Shown: positions 55,118 to 63,409, counted from the stretch's first letter. The stretch is 64,000 nt of DNA from an uncultured Lachnospiraceae bacterium (GCA_900316165.1 ONBW01000002.1:1-64000); one strand, 5' to 3'. Translations and numbers: made by a program. Notes: generated by a model from the sequence alone, not told the origin.

Positions 55118-56803
55118 ATGTGGAAAAAAATTCTTTCATTGTTTTTATTGGTAATAATGACAGGAGGCTGCCTTGCCTCAGCAGTTATACAGAGGAATGG
55201 CGTTGAGGAGGATGCCGGATTTGCTGTTACTGGCGAGTGGTATGTCGCAAGGCACAATGCGCTGAGACCGTATCCTGAAACTATCACATACACTCTGGGC
55301 AAGCTTACAGGAAGCAGCAATTCTAATATGCCCGAGGGAGATACCTATGAGAACAATGCCTACACGAGATATTTAAAAAATAAACTAAACGTTCAGAATA
55401 AGGACGTATTTGAGACGAGCGGGAACAGCTACAACGAGCATGTCTCTATAGCAGTTGCATCCGGAAATCTGCCAGATGTTTTCCTGGTAGACAGTGAGGA
55501 AGAAGTGAAGAAGCTGGCAGATGAGGGCCTTATTGCAGATATGACTGATGCTTATGATGACTGCACTTCAGTCCATGTGAAGAATATCTACGGTTCATAT
55601 GGAGATACAATTCTTGAAAAAGCAAAGGTAGATGGAAAGCTCTATGCTCTGCCGGAAACAAGTGTCGACGATGGCCCATCTCTTCTCTGGATCCGTTATG
55701 ACTGGCTTAAGAAGCTGAATCTGCCAACACCTAAGACTGTTTCTGATGTAAGGAGAATAGTAAAAGAGTTCATGGAAAAGGATCCGGGAGGAAATGGAGA
55801 AGGACAGACTACCGGGCTGGTGACAGAGCCGGGGCTCTATGGAGTAAGCGGCTATTCGCAGGAATATCAGACAGATATTATTTTTTCATCATTTGACTCA
55901 TATCCAGGGCACTGGATTTATAAAGATGGACAGCTGGTATATGGCTCTATTCAGCCCGAGACAAAGAAAGCACTTGAATATCTGCACGAGATGTATCAGG
56001 ATGGCACGCTTGATAATGATTTTTTATTCCGGGATTCCGAGAATATCACAGAGCTGATAGAGAGTGGACGATGTGGCGCCTTCTTCGGACCATGGTGGTC
56101 GCCGAATTATCCGCTTATGGAGGCAATTTCCAAGGATTCTGACGCGGATTGGAGACCGTATCTGATCTCTACAGATTCAGATGGTGATACTTCATTTGCT
56201 TCGCAGAATCCAAATGGCAGATTCGTTGTTGTAAGAAAGGGTTTTGCACATCCAGAGATAGTCATGAAGATCGTATCGGCTCTTTTCGATTTCATGCCTT
56301 ATGGTGATGAGAGCACAAAGGAGCTCGAAAGCTACTATTCTGACAATGTCGATGTGACTGCTAATCCACTGGGAATAAATGTGGACTTTAAGAATTCTCT
56401 TTCAACCTGCTACAATCATCTGCAGGGGGTTCTCTCACTTGGTGAGGATGAATCTGATCTGACTGTTCTCGAGGGCTCTTACTATAAGGCCTGCCAGGAC
56501 TATCTGAAAGAGAATAACAGGAGACAGAAAGTTAATCCTAAAAACTGGGCAGTCTACACGTCGAGAATAGTTGCGGCGCACAGAATTTCCGATGAGAGGG
56601 TAAGAGAGGTAAAATCGGTTTATTTTTCCGAGACAAAAACTATGAGAAACAGCTGGTGGCAGCTTAATGAGCTTGAGAAAAAAGCGTTTATCTCGATAGT
56701 TACAGGGGATGAGCCTCTGTCTTATTTTGATGAGTTCGTCAGGGAGTGGATGAGCGAAGGAGGAAATAATATCACACAGGAAGTGAGGAAGGCAAATGAG
56801 TGA
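55118..56803 (+). CDS. Extracellular solute-binding lipoprotein (LipO-like)
   Basis: A 561-residue family 1 solute-binding protein of the long LipO/YtcQ type. MWKKILSLFLLVIMTGGC is a lipoprotein signal ending at a lipobox cysteine. The mature protein has LPDVFLVDSEEEVKKLADEG, KVDGKLYALPETSVDDGPSL and FFGPWWSPNYPL blocks of the family. An in-frame TTG at 55082 with AAAGGA eight bases before it is an alternative start, but it would put twelve unrelated residues before the signal. The end overlaps the NEAT-like gene, so it is read with the iron-uptake-like genes and not with the sugar permeases. Confidence 0.85.
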   Translation: MWKKILSLFLLVIMTGGCLASAVIQRNGVEEDAGFAVTGEWYVARHNALRPYPETITYTLGKLTGSSNSNMPEGDTYENNAYTRYLKNKLNVQNKDVFETSGNSYNEHVSIAVASGNLPDVFLVDSEEEVKKLADEGLIADMTDAYDDCTSVHVKNIYGSYGDTILEKAKVDGKLYALPETSVDDGPSLLWIRYDWLKKLNLPTPKTVSDVRRIVKEFMEKDPGGNGEGQTTGLVTEPGLYGVSGYSQEYQTDIIFSSFDSYPGHWIYKDGQLVYGSIQPETKKALEYLHEMYQDGTLDNDFLFRDSENITELIESGRCGAFFGPWWSPNYPLMEAISKDSDADWRPYLISTDSDGDTSFASQNPNGRFVVVRKGFAHPEIVMKIVSALFDFMPYGDESTKELESYYSDNVDVTANPLGINVDFKNSLSTCYNHLQGVLSLGEDESDLTVLEGSYYKACQDYLKENNRRQKVNPKNWAVYTSRIVAAHRISDERVREVKSVYFSETKTMRNSWWQLNELEKKAFISIVTGDEPLSYFDEFVREWMSEGGNNITQEVRKANE

Positions 56804-57248
56804 CGTATTAAAGGATGGAGATTATCAGATACCTGTGACACTTAAAGGTGGAAGCGGAAGAGCGGGGATATCTTCGCCGGCTGATGTTCATGTGAAGGAT
56901 CACAAGACTACAGCTGAGATCATCTGGTCTTCGCCCAACTACGACTATATGAAGGTCTACGGAAAGAAATACTTAAAGACCAACAAGAGTGGTAATTCGA
57001 CTTTTGAGATCCCGATTGATGATATATCAAAGCCGGTAGATGTAATTGGCGATACTACGGCTATGAGCAAGCCGTATGAGATAGAGTATACTATAACCTT
57101 TAATACTGCAAAGGCTGAAAGAGTTGGCGGAAGCGTCTCAAATGTAAAGTACGTGGCTATTCCTGTGATGATTGCCTGCTTTGTTGTGGGGATTGTTATC
57201 GGCATCAAGGCTTCCAGGAAAATTAAGAAGGTGAAGTCAAATGATTAA
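56796..57248 (+). CDS. NEAT-like membrane-anchored protein
   Basis: A 150-residue protein. Residues 4-110 resemble a NEAT/iron-transport-associated domain (LKDGDYQIPVTLKGGSGRAG, AEIIWSSPNYDYMKVYGKKY, STFEIPIDDISKP, YEIEYTITFNT), the heme- or metal-binding fold of Isd-type surface proteins. A C-terminal helix (VAIPVMIACFVVGIVIGIKA) with a basic tail would anchor it. Unlike typical members it starts directly at the domain, with no signal peptide. It overlaps the genes on both sides by eight bases. It may pass heme or iron to the next-encoded binding protein. Confidence 0.7.
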   Translation: MSDVLKDGDYQIPVTLKGGSGRAGISSPADVHVKDHKTTAEIIWSSPNYDYMKVYGKKYLKTNKSGNSTFEIPIDDISKPVDVIGDTTAMSKPYEIEYTITFNTAKAERVGGSVSNVKYVAIPVMIACFVVGIVIGIKASRKIKKVKSND

Positions 57249-58458
57249 AAAACTGATTCCGCTTATACTTTCGGTGGCGTTGATTTTTTCAGGATGCTCG
57301 CTCCTGCCTACCTCCGGTACAAAGAAGTTTGTCTACAATTCATCTGATGATGAGTCGGTAAGCGGTGTTGATGAACAGAAATTTTTGAAAGACTTTACTG
57401 CAAAGGGATTTAAGTTCGTCCGATACGAGGACAATAAAGAGGCGAAGATGTTCAGGATTTCTGAGTTTCAGAAGTACGGCAGGACTGTAAAGCTTCTTGT
57501 TATAAATGGAAATCAGAATTACCTGATCTGCCCTAAGGATTTCTCGGTGGATGAGGTGAAGTCTGAGTTTAGTGACGAACTTACTGTCATTACTCGGGGT
57601 GTTTCAAATATCTATCTGGCTGCGACTGCAGCCGGTGCAGATTTTCGTGCAATCAATGCGATAGGTGAAATTAGTTATTCAAGCATAAAAAGTGAAGACT
57701 GGTACGTGCCTGAGATAAGGGACGCGATGGATAATGGCTCTATCCAGTTTGCGGGGAAGTATTCTGCCCCTGACTATGAGCTTTTAAAATCAAACGAGGT
57801 TCCTCTGGCAGTCGAGTCTACGATGATTCTTCACACGCCGGCAGTAAGAGAGAAGCTGATAAAGCTTGGTATCCCGGTCTTCATAGACTATTCGAGCTAT
57901 GAGTCATCTGCCCAGGCGAGAATGGAGTGGGTGAAGGTCTACGGGCTTCTTACAGGACGTGAGCAGGAGGCAGAGAGCTTTTTCGAGGAAAAGTATAAGG
58001 AGATTGAGGATGTCAGTAATCTCGAAAAGACAGGTAAGACCTGCGCGTTTTTCTCAATCGATGCCTCTGGAAACCCTGTAGTCAGGACATCGTCTGACTA
58101 TATACCTGCGATGATCTCTGATGCCGGCGGCAGCTATGTGTTTACTGACATAGAGAACCCAAATAAGGACAGCCATTCTGCACAGGTAGATATCACCTTT
58201 GAGGAGTTTTATAAGACGGCAAAGGACGCAGATGTGCTTATTATAAATACGACAGTAGAGGGCGGTTTTTCTTCGGTTTCAGACCTGGTAAAAGTAAACA
58301 AGCTCTTTAATGACTTCAAGGCAGTTTCCACGGGTGAGGTCTATCAGACCAGCGCGAGCCTTTACCAGTCTGTAGATAAGAGCGCAGAGATCATTAAGGA
58401 CATGCACAGGATTTTTGCCGGCGAGGAGCCGCAGGAATTTTTTACGAGGCTTAGCTGA
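57241..58458 (+). CDS. Iron/heme-type ABC transporter binding lipoprotein (FecB-like)
   Basis: A 405-residue lipoprotein with signal MIKKLIPLILSVALIFSGC. The mature part from about residue 95 is a class III periplasmic-binding fold (ISNIYLAATAAGADFRAINA-type region, PLAVESTMILHTPAVREKLI, VFIDYSSYESSAQARMEWV), as in FecB/BtuF/HmuT proteins for siderophores, heme or cobalamin. It lies between the NEAT-like gene and the FecCD permease. Overlaps on both sides imply a tightly coupled operon. Confidence 0.85.
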   Translation: MIKKLIPLILSVALIFSGCSLLPTSGTKKFVYNSSDDESVSGVDEQKFLKDFTAKGFKFVRYEDNKEAKMFRISEFQKYGRTVKLLVINGNQNYLICPKDFSVDEVKSEFSDELTVITRGVSNIYLAATAAGADFRAINAIGEISYSSIKSEDWYVPEIRDAMDNGSIQFAGKYSAPDYELLKSNEVPLAVESTMILHTPAVREKLIKLGIPVFIDYSSYESSAQARMEWVKVYGLLTGREQEAESFFEEKYKEIEDVSNLEKTGKTCAFFSIDASGNPVVRTSSDYIPAMISDAGGSYVFTDIENPNKDSHSAQVDITFEEFYKTAKDADVLIINTTVEGGFSSVSDLVKVNKLFNDFKAVSTGEVYQTSASLYQSVDKSAEIIKDMHRIFAGEEPQEFFTRLS

Positions 58459-59447
58459 TGACACAGAAGAAGGACTTTAAAACGTTTGTCAGAACGATAA
58501 TTATCCTTGCGGCCCTGCTTGTAGTATTCTTTTTTGTGACACTTCTTACGGGCTCTGTCAGTGTCTCTTTTGCAGAATTATTAGATACTTCTAATGCGAT
58601 AGTTCATGAGATCAGACTTCCTAGGGCGCTGCTTTCTATGATAATAGGTGGAGCGCTGTCGGTATCTGGTTTTCTGCTGCAGACCTATTTTAAAAATCCG
58701 ATTGCAGGTCCATTTGTGCTTGGTATCTCCTCGGGTGCAAAGATGTTAGTTGCTATTCTTTTGTACCTGTCAGTATGCTTCTCGGTCCCTGTTACGTCGT
58801 TTGGAATGATAGCAGCGGCCTTTATAGGCTCGATGGTCGTTATATTTTTCTTAGTTATCATTTCAAGGCATATAGAAGGGATGTCGGCTCTTCTTATTGC
58901 CGGAATTATGACTGGCTATATCTGCAATGCCATCTGTGATCTGCTGGTTACTTTTTTCTCAGATAACGATGTCGTAAACCTTCATAACTGGACGAAGGGC
59001 AGCTTTTCGGGAGCAGACATCGGAAGTGTCAGAGTCAGTTTTTTGATTGTGATAATCTGCTTCGTTCTGGTTATGTGCCTTTCGAAGCCGATTGAAGCTG
59101 TCATGTTTTCGGAGTCATACGCCTTTACGATGGGCGTAAATGTAAAGAGACTGCGGCTTTTTATCATTATCATCAGCGGTATCCTGAGTGCCACAGCTGC
59201 GGCATTTGCAGGGCCGATTTCATTTGTGGGAGTCGCTGTGCCATTCCTTTCATCTAAGCTTTTAAAAAATACGAAGCCTCTTTTTGTGATCCCGACCTGC
59301 TTTGTCTTAGGTGCGCTTGTGTGTCTGATCTGTGACCTGATCGCCCGGACCGTTTTTGCTCCTACGGAGCTTAATATCAGCACTGTTACGGCGATTATCG
59401 GGGCTCCGGTAGTCATTTTTATGATCATCACGAATCGCAGAAAATGA
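58458..59447 (+). CDS. FecCD-family ABC transporter permease
   Basis: A 329-residue inner-membrane permease with about nine to ten helices. IRLPRALLSMIIGGALSVSG is the FecCD N-terminal signature, NPIAGPFVLGISSGA the second, and AGPISFVGVAVPFLSSKLLK the cytoplasmic loop that contacts the ATPase. The start overlaps the binding-protein stop by one base. The ATPase gene that normally follows is absent; the next gene is an ammonium transporter. Confidence 0.92.
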   Translation: MTQKKDFKTFVRTIIILAALLVVFFFVTLLTGSVSVSFAELLDTSNAIVHEIRLPRALLSMIIGGALSVSGFLLQTYFKNPIAGPFVLGISSGAKMLVAILLYLSVCFSVPVTSFGMIAAAFIGSMVVIFFLVIISRHIEGMSALLIAGIMTGYICNAICDLLVTFFSDNDVVNLHNWTKGSFSGADIGSVRVSFLIVIICFVLVMCLSKPIEAVMFSESYAFTMGVNVKRLRLFIIIISGILSATAAAFAGPISFVGVAVPFLSSKLLKNTKPLFVIPTCFVLGALVCLICDLIARTVFAPTELNISTVTAIIGAPVVIFMIITNRRK

Positions 59448-59466
59448 AAAAATTGTGAAAAATAAC

Positions 59467-59495
59467 TTGACAAAAAATAAAAAGTAGTTTATAGT
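59467..59495 (+). promoter_or_regulatory. Promoter of the ammonium transporter gene
   Basis: Consensus TTGACA and TATAGT are separated by 17 bases. Transcription would begin near 59502, so the following hairpin lies inside the 5' leader. Confidence 0.8.
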
Positions 59496-59516
59496 TTGTT
59501 TCAACACAGACAAGGG

Positions 59517-59552
59517 CGTCTGGTGGGACTTAGTCTCACCAGACGTTTTTTT
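59517..59552 (+). terminator. Leader terminator (possible attenuator) before the ammonium transporter gene
   Basis: A thirteen-base-pair stem (59517-59529 with 59533-59545, one G-T wobble, TTA loop) is followed by seven T. It starts only about 15 bases after the predicted transcription start and 36 bases before the coding sequence. It also ends transcripts from the iron-type operon. Confidence 0.85.
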
Positions 59553-59587
59553 GCGTATAGCTGGAAAAAGAAAGGAGACTATTAATT

Positions 59588-61348
59588 ATGGATTTTGGGA
59601 GTTTTGAACCGACGACGGTCATCTGGGTGCTTATCTGTGGCGCCCTGGTTTACTTCATGCAGGCAGGCTTCGCCCTGTGTGAGGCAGGTTTAACAAGAGC
59701 GAAGAACACTGGTAACATTTTGATGAAGAACCTCATGGATTTCTGTATTGGAACTCCGTGCTTCTGGCTCGTAGGCTTCGGCCTTATGTTCCATGGAACT
59801 GGAAAGTTCTCTGGTGCGTTTGATTTTTTCATTAAAGGATCTTACACCGCGAACAACTCAGTTGTTCCACAGAACATGCCGCTTTGGTGCTTCGTAATTT
59901 TTGAGACAGTTTTCTGTGCTACAGCCGCTACTATCGTTTCCGGATCGATGGCAGAGAGAACAAACTTCAAGGCTTACTGCATTTACTCAGCCTGCATTTC
60001 ACTTTTCATTTATCCTATCACCGGACATTGGGGATGGGGCGGAGGCTGGCTCGCTCAGCTCGGTTTCCACGATTTCGCCGGTTCTGCATTAGTTCATATG
60101 GTTGGTGGTACAATCGCCTGCCTCGGTGCCTGGATACTTGGACCTCGTATCGGTAAATATGATAAGAACGGTAAGGCAAGAGCTATTCCTGGTCATAACT
60201 TAACTGCTATGGCACTTGGTGTATTCATTCTCTGGTTCTGCTGGTTCGGTTTCAACGGCGGTTCTACAATCGCTATGTCAAACGGCGAGAATGCGTTTGA
60301 GGCTTCTCTCGCATTCATGAACACAAACCTTGCAGCAGCAGTTGCTACTGTAGTTGCTATGATCTTCACCTGGATCCGCTATGGTAAGCCGGATGTTTCA
60401 ATGACATTCAACGCTTCACTTGCTGGTCTTGTAGCTATCACAGCTGGTGCTGACTGTGTTACACCTGTTGGTGCATTTTTCATAGGTCTTATCTCAGGTA
60501 TCATCGTTGTTCTCTCTGTTGAGTTCTTCGATAACGTAGCAAAGATTGATGATCCTGTTGGTGCTGTTTCAGTTCATATGGTAAACGGTGTCTGGGGTAC
60601 AATCGCTGTTGGTCTTTTCTCAGCCGGATATGACGGAGTTGGCAAGGGCCTCTTCTATGGCGGTGGCTTCAAGCAGCTCGGTCTTCAGTGCCTTGGTTTC
60701 ATAACAATTCAGCTCTATGCTTTGGTTGTTATGTTCGTTGCTTTCCTGATTATCGATAAGGCTGTAGGTCTTCGTGTTTCAGAGGAGATCGAGATCAATG
60801 GTCTTGACTATGCAGAGCACGGCCTTACAAGTGCTTATTCAGGATTTGCTATCACTGATGTTACTGACATGGAGGTTGATGCAAACGAGAACACTGACCT
60901 CGGCGAAGATGATATCGCTAAGGCTTCTGAAGCTCAGATTAATGCAGCTGTAAAGGTTCGCTCTGAGGCTCCACTTCCTGCAGATCTCGATTCTGGTATG
61001 CATAAGGTTACAATTATCTGCCGTCTTTCAAAGTTCGATGCTTTGAAGAAAGCACTGAACACGGTTGGTGTAACTGGTATGACAATGTCCCAGGTTATGG
61101 GCTCTGGTATTGAGCGTGGTTCAACTACAAAGTACCGTGGTGCTACTGTTGATTCTACACTTATTCCAAAGGTTAAGGTTGAGGTTATCATCGGAAATAT
61201 TCCGGTTGATACCGTAATTGATGCAGCGAAGAAGACACTTTACACCGGTCATATCGGTGATGGTAAGATCTTCGTCTACAATGTAGCTAAGGTTGTTAAG
61301 GTCCGCACTGGTGAGGAAGACTTGAAAGCCCTTGCCGATGTGGAATAA
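59588..61348 (+). CDS. Ammonium transporter fused to a PII signalling domain
   Basis: A 586-residue fusion. Residues 1 to about 415 are an eleven-helix AmtB/Rh-type channel (VYFMQAGFALCEAGLTRAKN, SGSMAERTNFKAY, SALVHMVGG, GAVSVHMVNGVWGTIAVGLF). After an acidic linker, residues from about 472 to 580 are a complete PII (GlnK) domain: MHKVTIICRLSKFDALKKAL, VGVTGMTMSQVMGSG, IPKVKVEVIIG and GHIGDGKIFVYNVAKVVKVR-type core. The T-loop lacks the tyrosine used for uridylylation. A covalently attached PII could gate the channel by ATP/ADP/2-oxoglutarate. GAAAGGAG precedes the ATG. Confidence 0.95.
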   Translation: MDFGSFEPTTVIWVLICGALVYFMQAGFALCEAGLTRAKNTGNILMKNLMDFCIGTPCFWLVGFGLMFHGTGKFSGAFDFFIKGSYTANNSVVPQNMPLWCFVIFETVFCATAATIVSGSMAERTNFKAYCIYSACISLFIYPITGHWGWGGGWLAQLGFHDFAGSALVHMVGGTIACLGAWILGPRIGKYDKNGKARAIPGHNLTAMALGVFILWFCWFGFNGGSTIAMSNGENAFEASLAFMNTNLAAAVATVVAMIFTWIRYGKPDVSMTFNASLAGLVAITAGADCVTPVGAFFIGLISGIIVVLSVEFFDNVAKIDDPVGAVSVHMVNGVWGTIAVGLFSAGYDGVGKGLFYGGGFKQLGLQCLGFITIQLYALVVMFVAFLIIDKAVGLRVSEEIEINGLDYAEHGLTSAYSGFAITDVTDMEVDANENTDLGEDDIAKASEAQINAAVKVRSEAPLPADLDSGMHKVTIICRLSKFDALKKALNTVGVTGMTMSQVMGSGIERGSTTKYRGATVDSTLIPKVKVEVIIGNIPVDTVIDAAKKTLYTGHIGDGKIFVYNVAKVVKVRTGEEDLKALADVE

Positions 61349-61407
61349 ACAACATATATCTTTTCTTTCCTTTTTCAGAGGCGGCTGGCAATCAGCCGTC
61401 TCTAATA

Positions 61408-61800
61408 TTATGAGATATTTGTTACCTGCCCTATTGATACATAGTTGTCAAAGAGGGCGCGAAGGTCAGTGCCTTCGTCTGCGGTGTATTTTCTCTCTCC
61501 AATGACATGGCAGATGTATCGGCCGGAGCCGTCAGGCTTCTCAGGCATGATACCAAGTACGCCAATCCGTACGCAGTCAGATGGAGTTCCACTGGTTGCA
61601 AAGGCATGAACCCCGCTTACAGGAAACTCCGATTTCCAGACAGAAAAGTCACGGGTAAGGGTAGCGCTGTGAGACATAGAGCTCCGCTGGCTGTCAGGTG
61701 CGACAACCCAAACCTCTCCGAACTCAAGAGCAGTCTGGACAAGTCTTAATATACCGTCTGAATTTATTCCGTCATCATTTGTAATAAGTATTTTTCTCAT
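61408..61800 (-). pseudogene. SurE-like 5'-nucleotidase with internal deletion
   Basis: SurE proteins have about 250 residues; this one has 130. Residues 1-90 match the SurE start: ILITNDDGINSDGILRLVQT with the metal-binding D8-D9, VVAPDSQRSSMSHSATLT and ATSGTPSDCVRIGVLGIMPE. Residues 92-128 match the SurE C-terminus (ERKYTADEGTDLRALFDNYV, SIG). About 110 central residues are missing in frame, including the metal-ligand SGIN.G block. The frame remains open, so a small protein could still be made, but the active site is incomplete. Confidence 0.75.
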
Positions 61801-61919
61801 TTGGAATATTTCCTGTTGAAAAGAGTGAAATTTTTACCAAAAGCCATTGGACTGTGACAGGTGGCATTATATCATAATTCAGAAAAGATGCATATTTATT
61901 TTTTTAATTTCCTGAATTT

Positions 61920-62429
61920 TTACAGCCATTTTACATCACTTCCCGTAATGATTCTCCAGTCACGAATCAGATCATCAAGTCTCCACCTGGCGTTCGCGGC
62001 AGAGGTAGATGGTAGGCAGGTTGGAGTTATATGGTAGATGGGATACTGGTACTTCATGTAGAGATTGTAGGCTGTTTTCCCGTTTACAAAAATTCTCTCC
62101 CCGATGGAAGAGGTGGACAGGATAGGAGAGAGGTCGGTTAATTTTACATCAGTGATAGAGCTGTCGGCGGAGCCGGCTATCATGCATGAGTCAATCACGT
62201 CATAGAGCGCGATGTGGCAGGTACGAAGCAGCGCCTGCTTTTCCTCAATCGTCACAGGTTCCTTTCTTTGAAAAATAAACGCTATCACCTTCCAGAACCG
62301 ATTTGACGGATGTCCATAGTAGAAGCCCTGTTCACGCGACTTTACAGATGGAAACGAGCCGAGAATCAGTATAGTGGAGTTTTTATCGTAGAAAGCCCCG
62401 AAGGAGTGATCTGCTTTCGAAAGTGTCAT
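61920..62429 (-). CDS. DNA-deoxyinosine glycosylase (UDG family 6-like)
   Basis: A 169-residue base-excision repair protein of the hypoxanthine-DNA glycosylase group. ILILGSFPSVKSREQGFYYG and HPSNRFWKVI form the N-terminal active-site motif, and TCLPSTSAANARW is the C-terminal DNA-binding motif. The central ALYDVIDSCMIAGSADSSI block fits. The ATG at 62429 follows AGGAG at proper spacing; an earlier ATG would add eight residues. Removes deaminated adenine from DNA. Confidence 0.9.
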   Translation of the reverse strand: MTLSKADHSFGAFYDKNSTILILGSFPSVKSREQGFYYGHPSNRFWKVIAFIFQRKEPVTIEEKQALLRTCHIALYDVIDSCMIAGSADSSITDVKLTDLSPILSTSSIGERIFVNGKTAYNLYMKYQYPIYHITPTCLPSTSAANARWRLDDLIRDWRIITGSDVKWL

Positions 62430-62453
62430 AAGAGTCTCCTGTTCTCTTAGCAC

Positions 62454-62797
62454 TGCTTAATTACCTCGATAAGAGGAATAGTAAGCACAAAAAATAATGC
62501 CTCTCTCGTCTGCCCGGACGAGGGAGGCGGCTCTCACTGAGAGCTAAATAACTCATTTCAGGCATCCAATCTTGGATTAGGTGCTCTTTTATATTAATAA
62601 TCTATCACGATTCTTTTGATATGTCAATTCTTTATCCAAAACAGCTTCTTGATGAAATTCTCATCGTCTAACAAATTAACTTGGAAGTCCCGAGTACATA
62701 TCTGATGACGGGCTTTTTGACGCAAGCCTCATAAAAAGCCAGAGCTGGGAGATTACGGGGACCATCTTTTCACAGGTGTACAGTGGAAAATAAACGT
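62454..62797. other. Gene-free stretch with hairpins
   Basis: It holds a GC-rich hairpin (GCCTC.CTCGTC/GACGAGGGAGGC at about 62501-62529), then GCTCTCAC/GAGAGC and ATCCAATCTTGGAT dyads. A later open stretch (about 62693-62794) could be a C-terminal protein remnant ending TIFSQVYSGK. No intact gene was seen. Confidence 0.5.
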
Positions 62798-62826
62798 TTG
62801 CCAGCGATCTTCTCTTTTGATATAAT
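62798..62826 (+). promoter_or_regulatory. Promoter of type I toxin mRNA 1
   Basis: TTGCCA and TATAAT lie 17 bases apart on the plus strand. It faces the antitoxin promoter at 63084-63112. Confidence 0.75.
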
Positions 62827-62921
62827 AATTTCGGAGCTACCGATAACGGTAGGCGGTTAGCCCTCTTTCGAGGGCATCTTGCCCTCAGACCAAAAGGAAG
62901 GAGGGCGATGTATATGGTTAG

Positions 62922-62999
62922 TTGGCTGATATTTTTCAGTACACGACGATGCTCATAGCATTAGCCACGTTGCTTTTTGCAATAGGCAAAAGAAAATAG
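62922..62999 (+). CDS. Type I holin-like toxin (Fst/TxpA type), 25 residues
   Basis: The frame encodes MADIFQYTTMLIALATLLFA plus IGKRK: a short polar head with the FQ motif, one transmembrane helix and a basic tail, the pattern of small membrane toxins annotated as holin-like. The start is a TTG about 17 bases beyond the GGAGGG ribosome site. The ATG at the proper distance (62908) opens a frame that stops after 16 codons and would need one extra base to join the toxin. Either a weak start limits translation or the toxin is frameshifted. The 5' leader has alternating GCCCTC/GAGGGC segments that can hide the ribosome site. Confidence 0.65.
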   Translation: MADIFQYTTMLIALATLLFAIGKRK

Positions 63000-63033
63000 C
63001 CGCCCCGTCCTGCAAGATAGGCGACTATTTTTA
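62993..63033. terminator. Shared terminator of toxin 1 and antitoxin 1 RNAs
   Basis: AAAATAG.CGCC pairs with GGCG.CTATTTT (one mismatch), with T-runs readable from both strands. The toxin stop codon lies inside it. Confidence 0.75.
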
Positions 63034-63077
63034 GTTACTTGTTGTAAGGGCTGACCGTCTATCCGGTAGCTCTTTCT
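62993..63077 (-). ncRNA. Antitoxin RNA 1 of the convergent type I locus
   Basis: A minus-strand promoter (TTGACA at 63112-63107, 17-base spacer, TAACAT at 63089-63084) gives a predicted RNA of about 80 bases running into the shared terminator and overlapping the toxin 3' end. It begins with a GAGCTACCGG..ACGGTCAGCCC element, the same strand-relative element that opens the toxin mRNA. Confidence 0.65.
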
Positions 63078-63083
63078 ATGCTT

Positions 63084-63112
63084 ATGTTACAACACATAGT
63101 GCGTTTTGTCAA
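63084..63112 (-). promoter_or_regulatory. Promoter of antitoxin RNA 1
   Basis: Minus-strand TTGACA and TAACAT have a 17-base spacer. The -35 is perfect consensus. Confidence 0.75.
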
Positions 63113-63211
63113 ATACGAACATATCATCGAATGTGGCGCAGTTGACCGCGCCATAAGGTGTCAGGTGGTGCGCCCAGATAAGGGCATGGTCGTGGTGTTT
63201 GTGGAATCAGA

Positions 63212-63409
63212 ATGAAGAATGGAAATCAAAACTTTTTGTTCTATCTTCTAAAGTACTATATGCCTTTGTTGCTTAAAAAAGAAAGCGGCACCGTTTTCGG
63301 ATCTGTTAATCGTAACGATATTAATGGACTTGAAGTTGATATTCCAGAAGCGGAGTGCGAATATCGTTGGCGCTGCATGGCGAGTTATGGGTGCACCGCT
63401 CATATTTGA
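63212..63409 (+). pseudogene. Type I restriction specificity subunit (HsdS) fragment
   Basis: The first 48 codons read NFLFYLLKYYMPLLLKKESG then TVFGSVNRNDINGLEVDIPE, the end of an HsdS target-recognition domain. After that the frame runs into unrelated codons and stops. The remainder of the subunit is not found here. It lies between the two type I toxin loci. Confidence 0.6.

Noticed and set aside
62693..62794. Possible C-terminal remnant reading PEYISDDGLFDASLIKSQSW
   Set aside because: It is short, has no recognisable family and no start; it is noted only in the gap entry.
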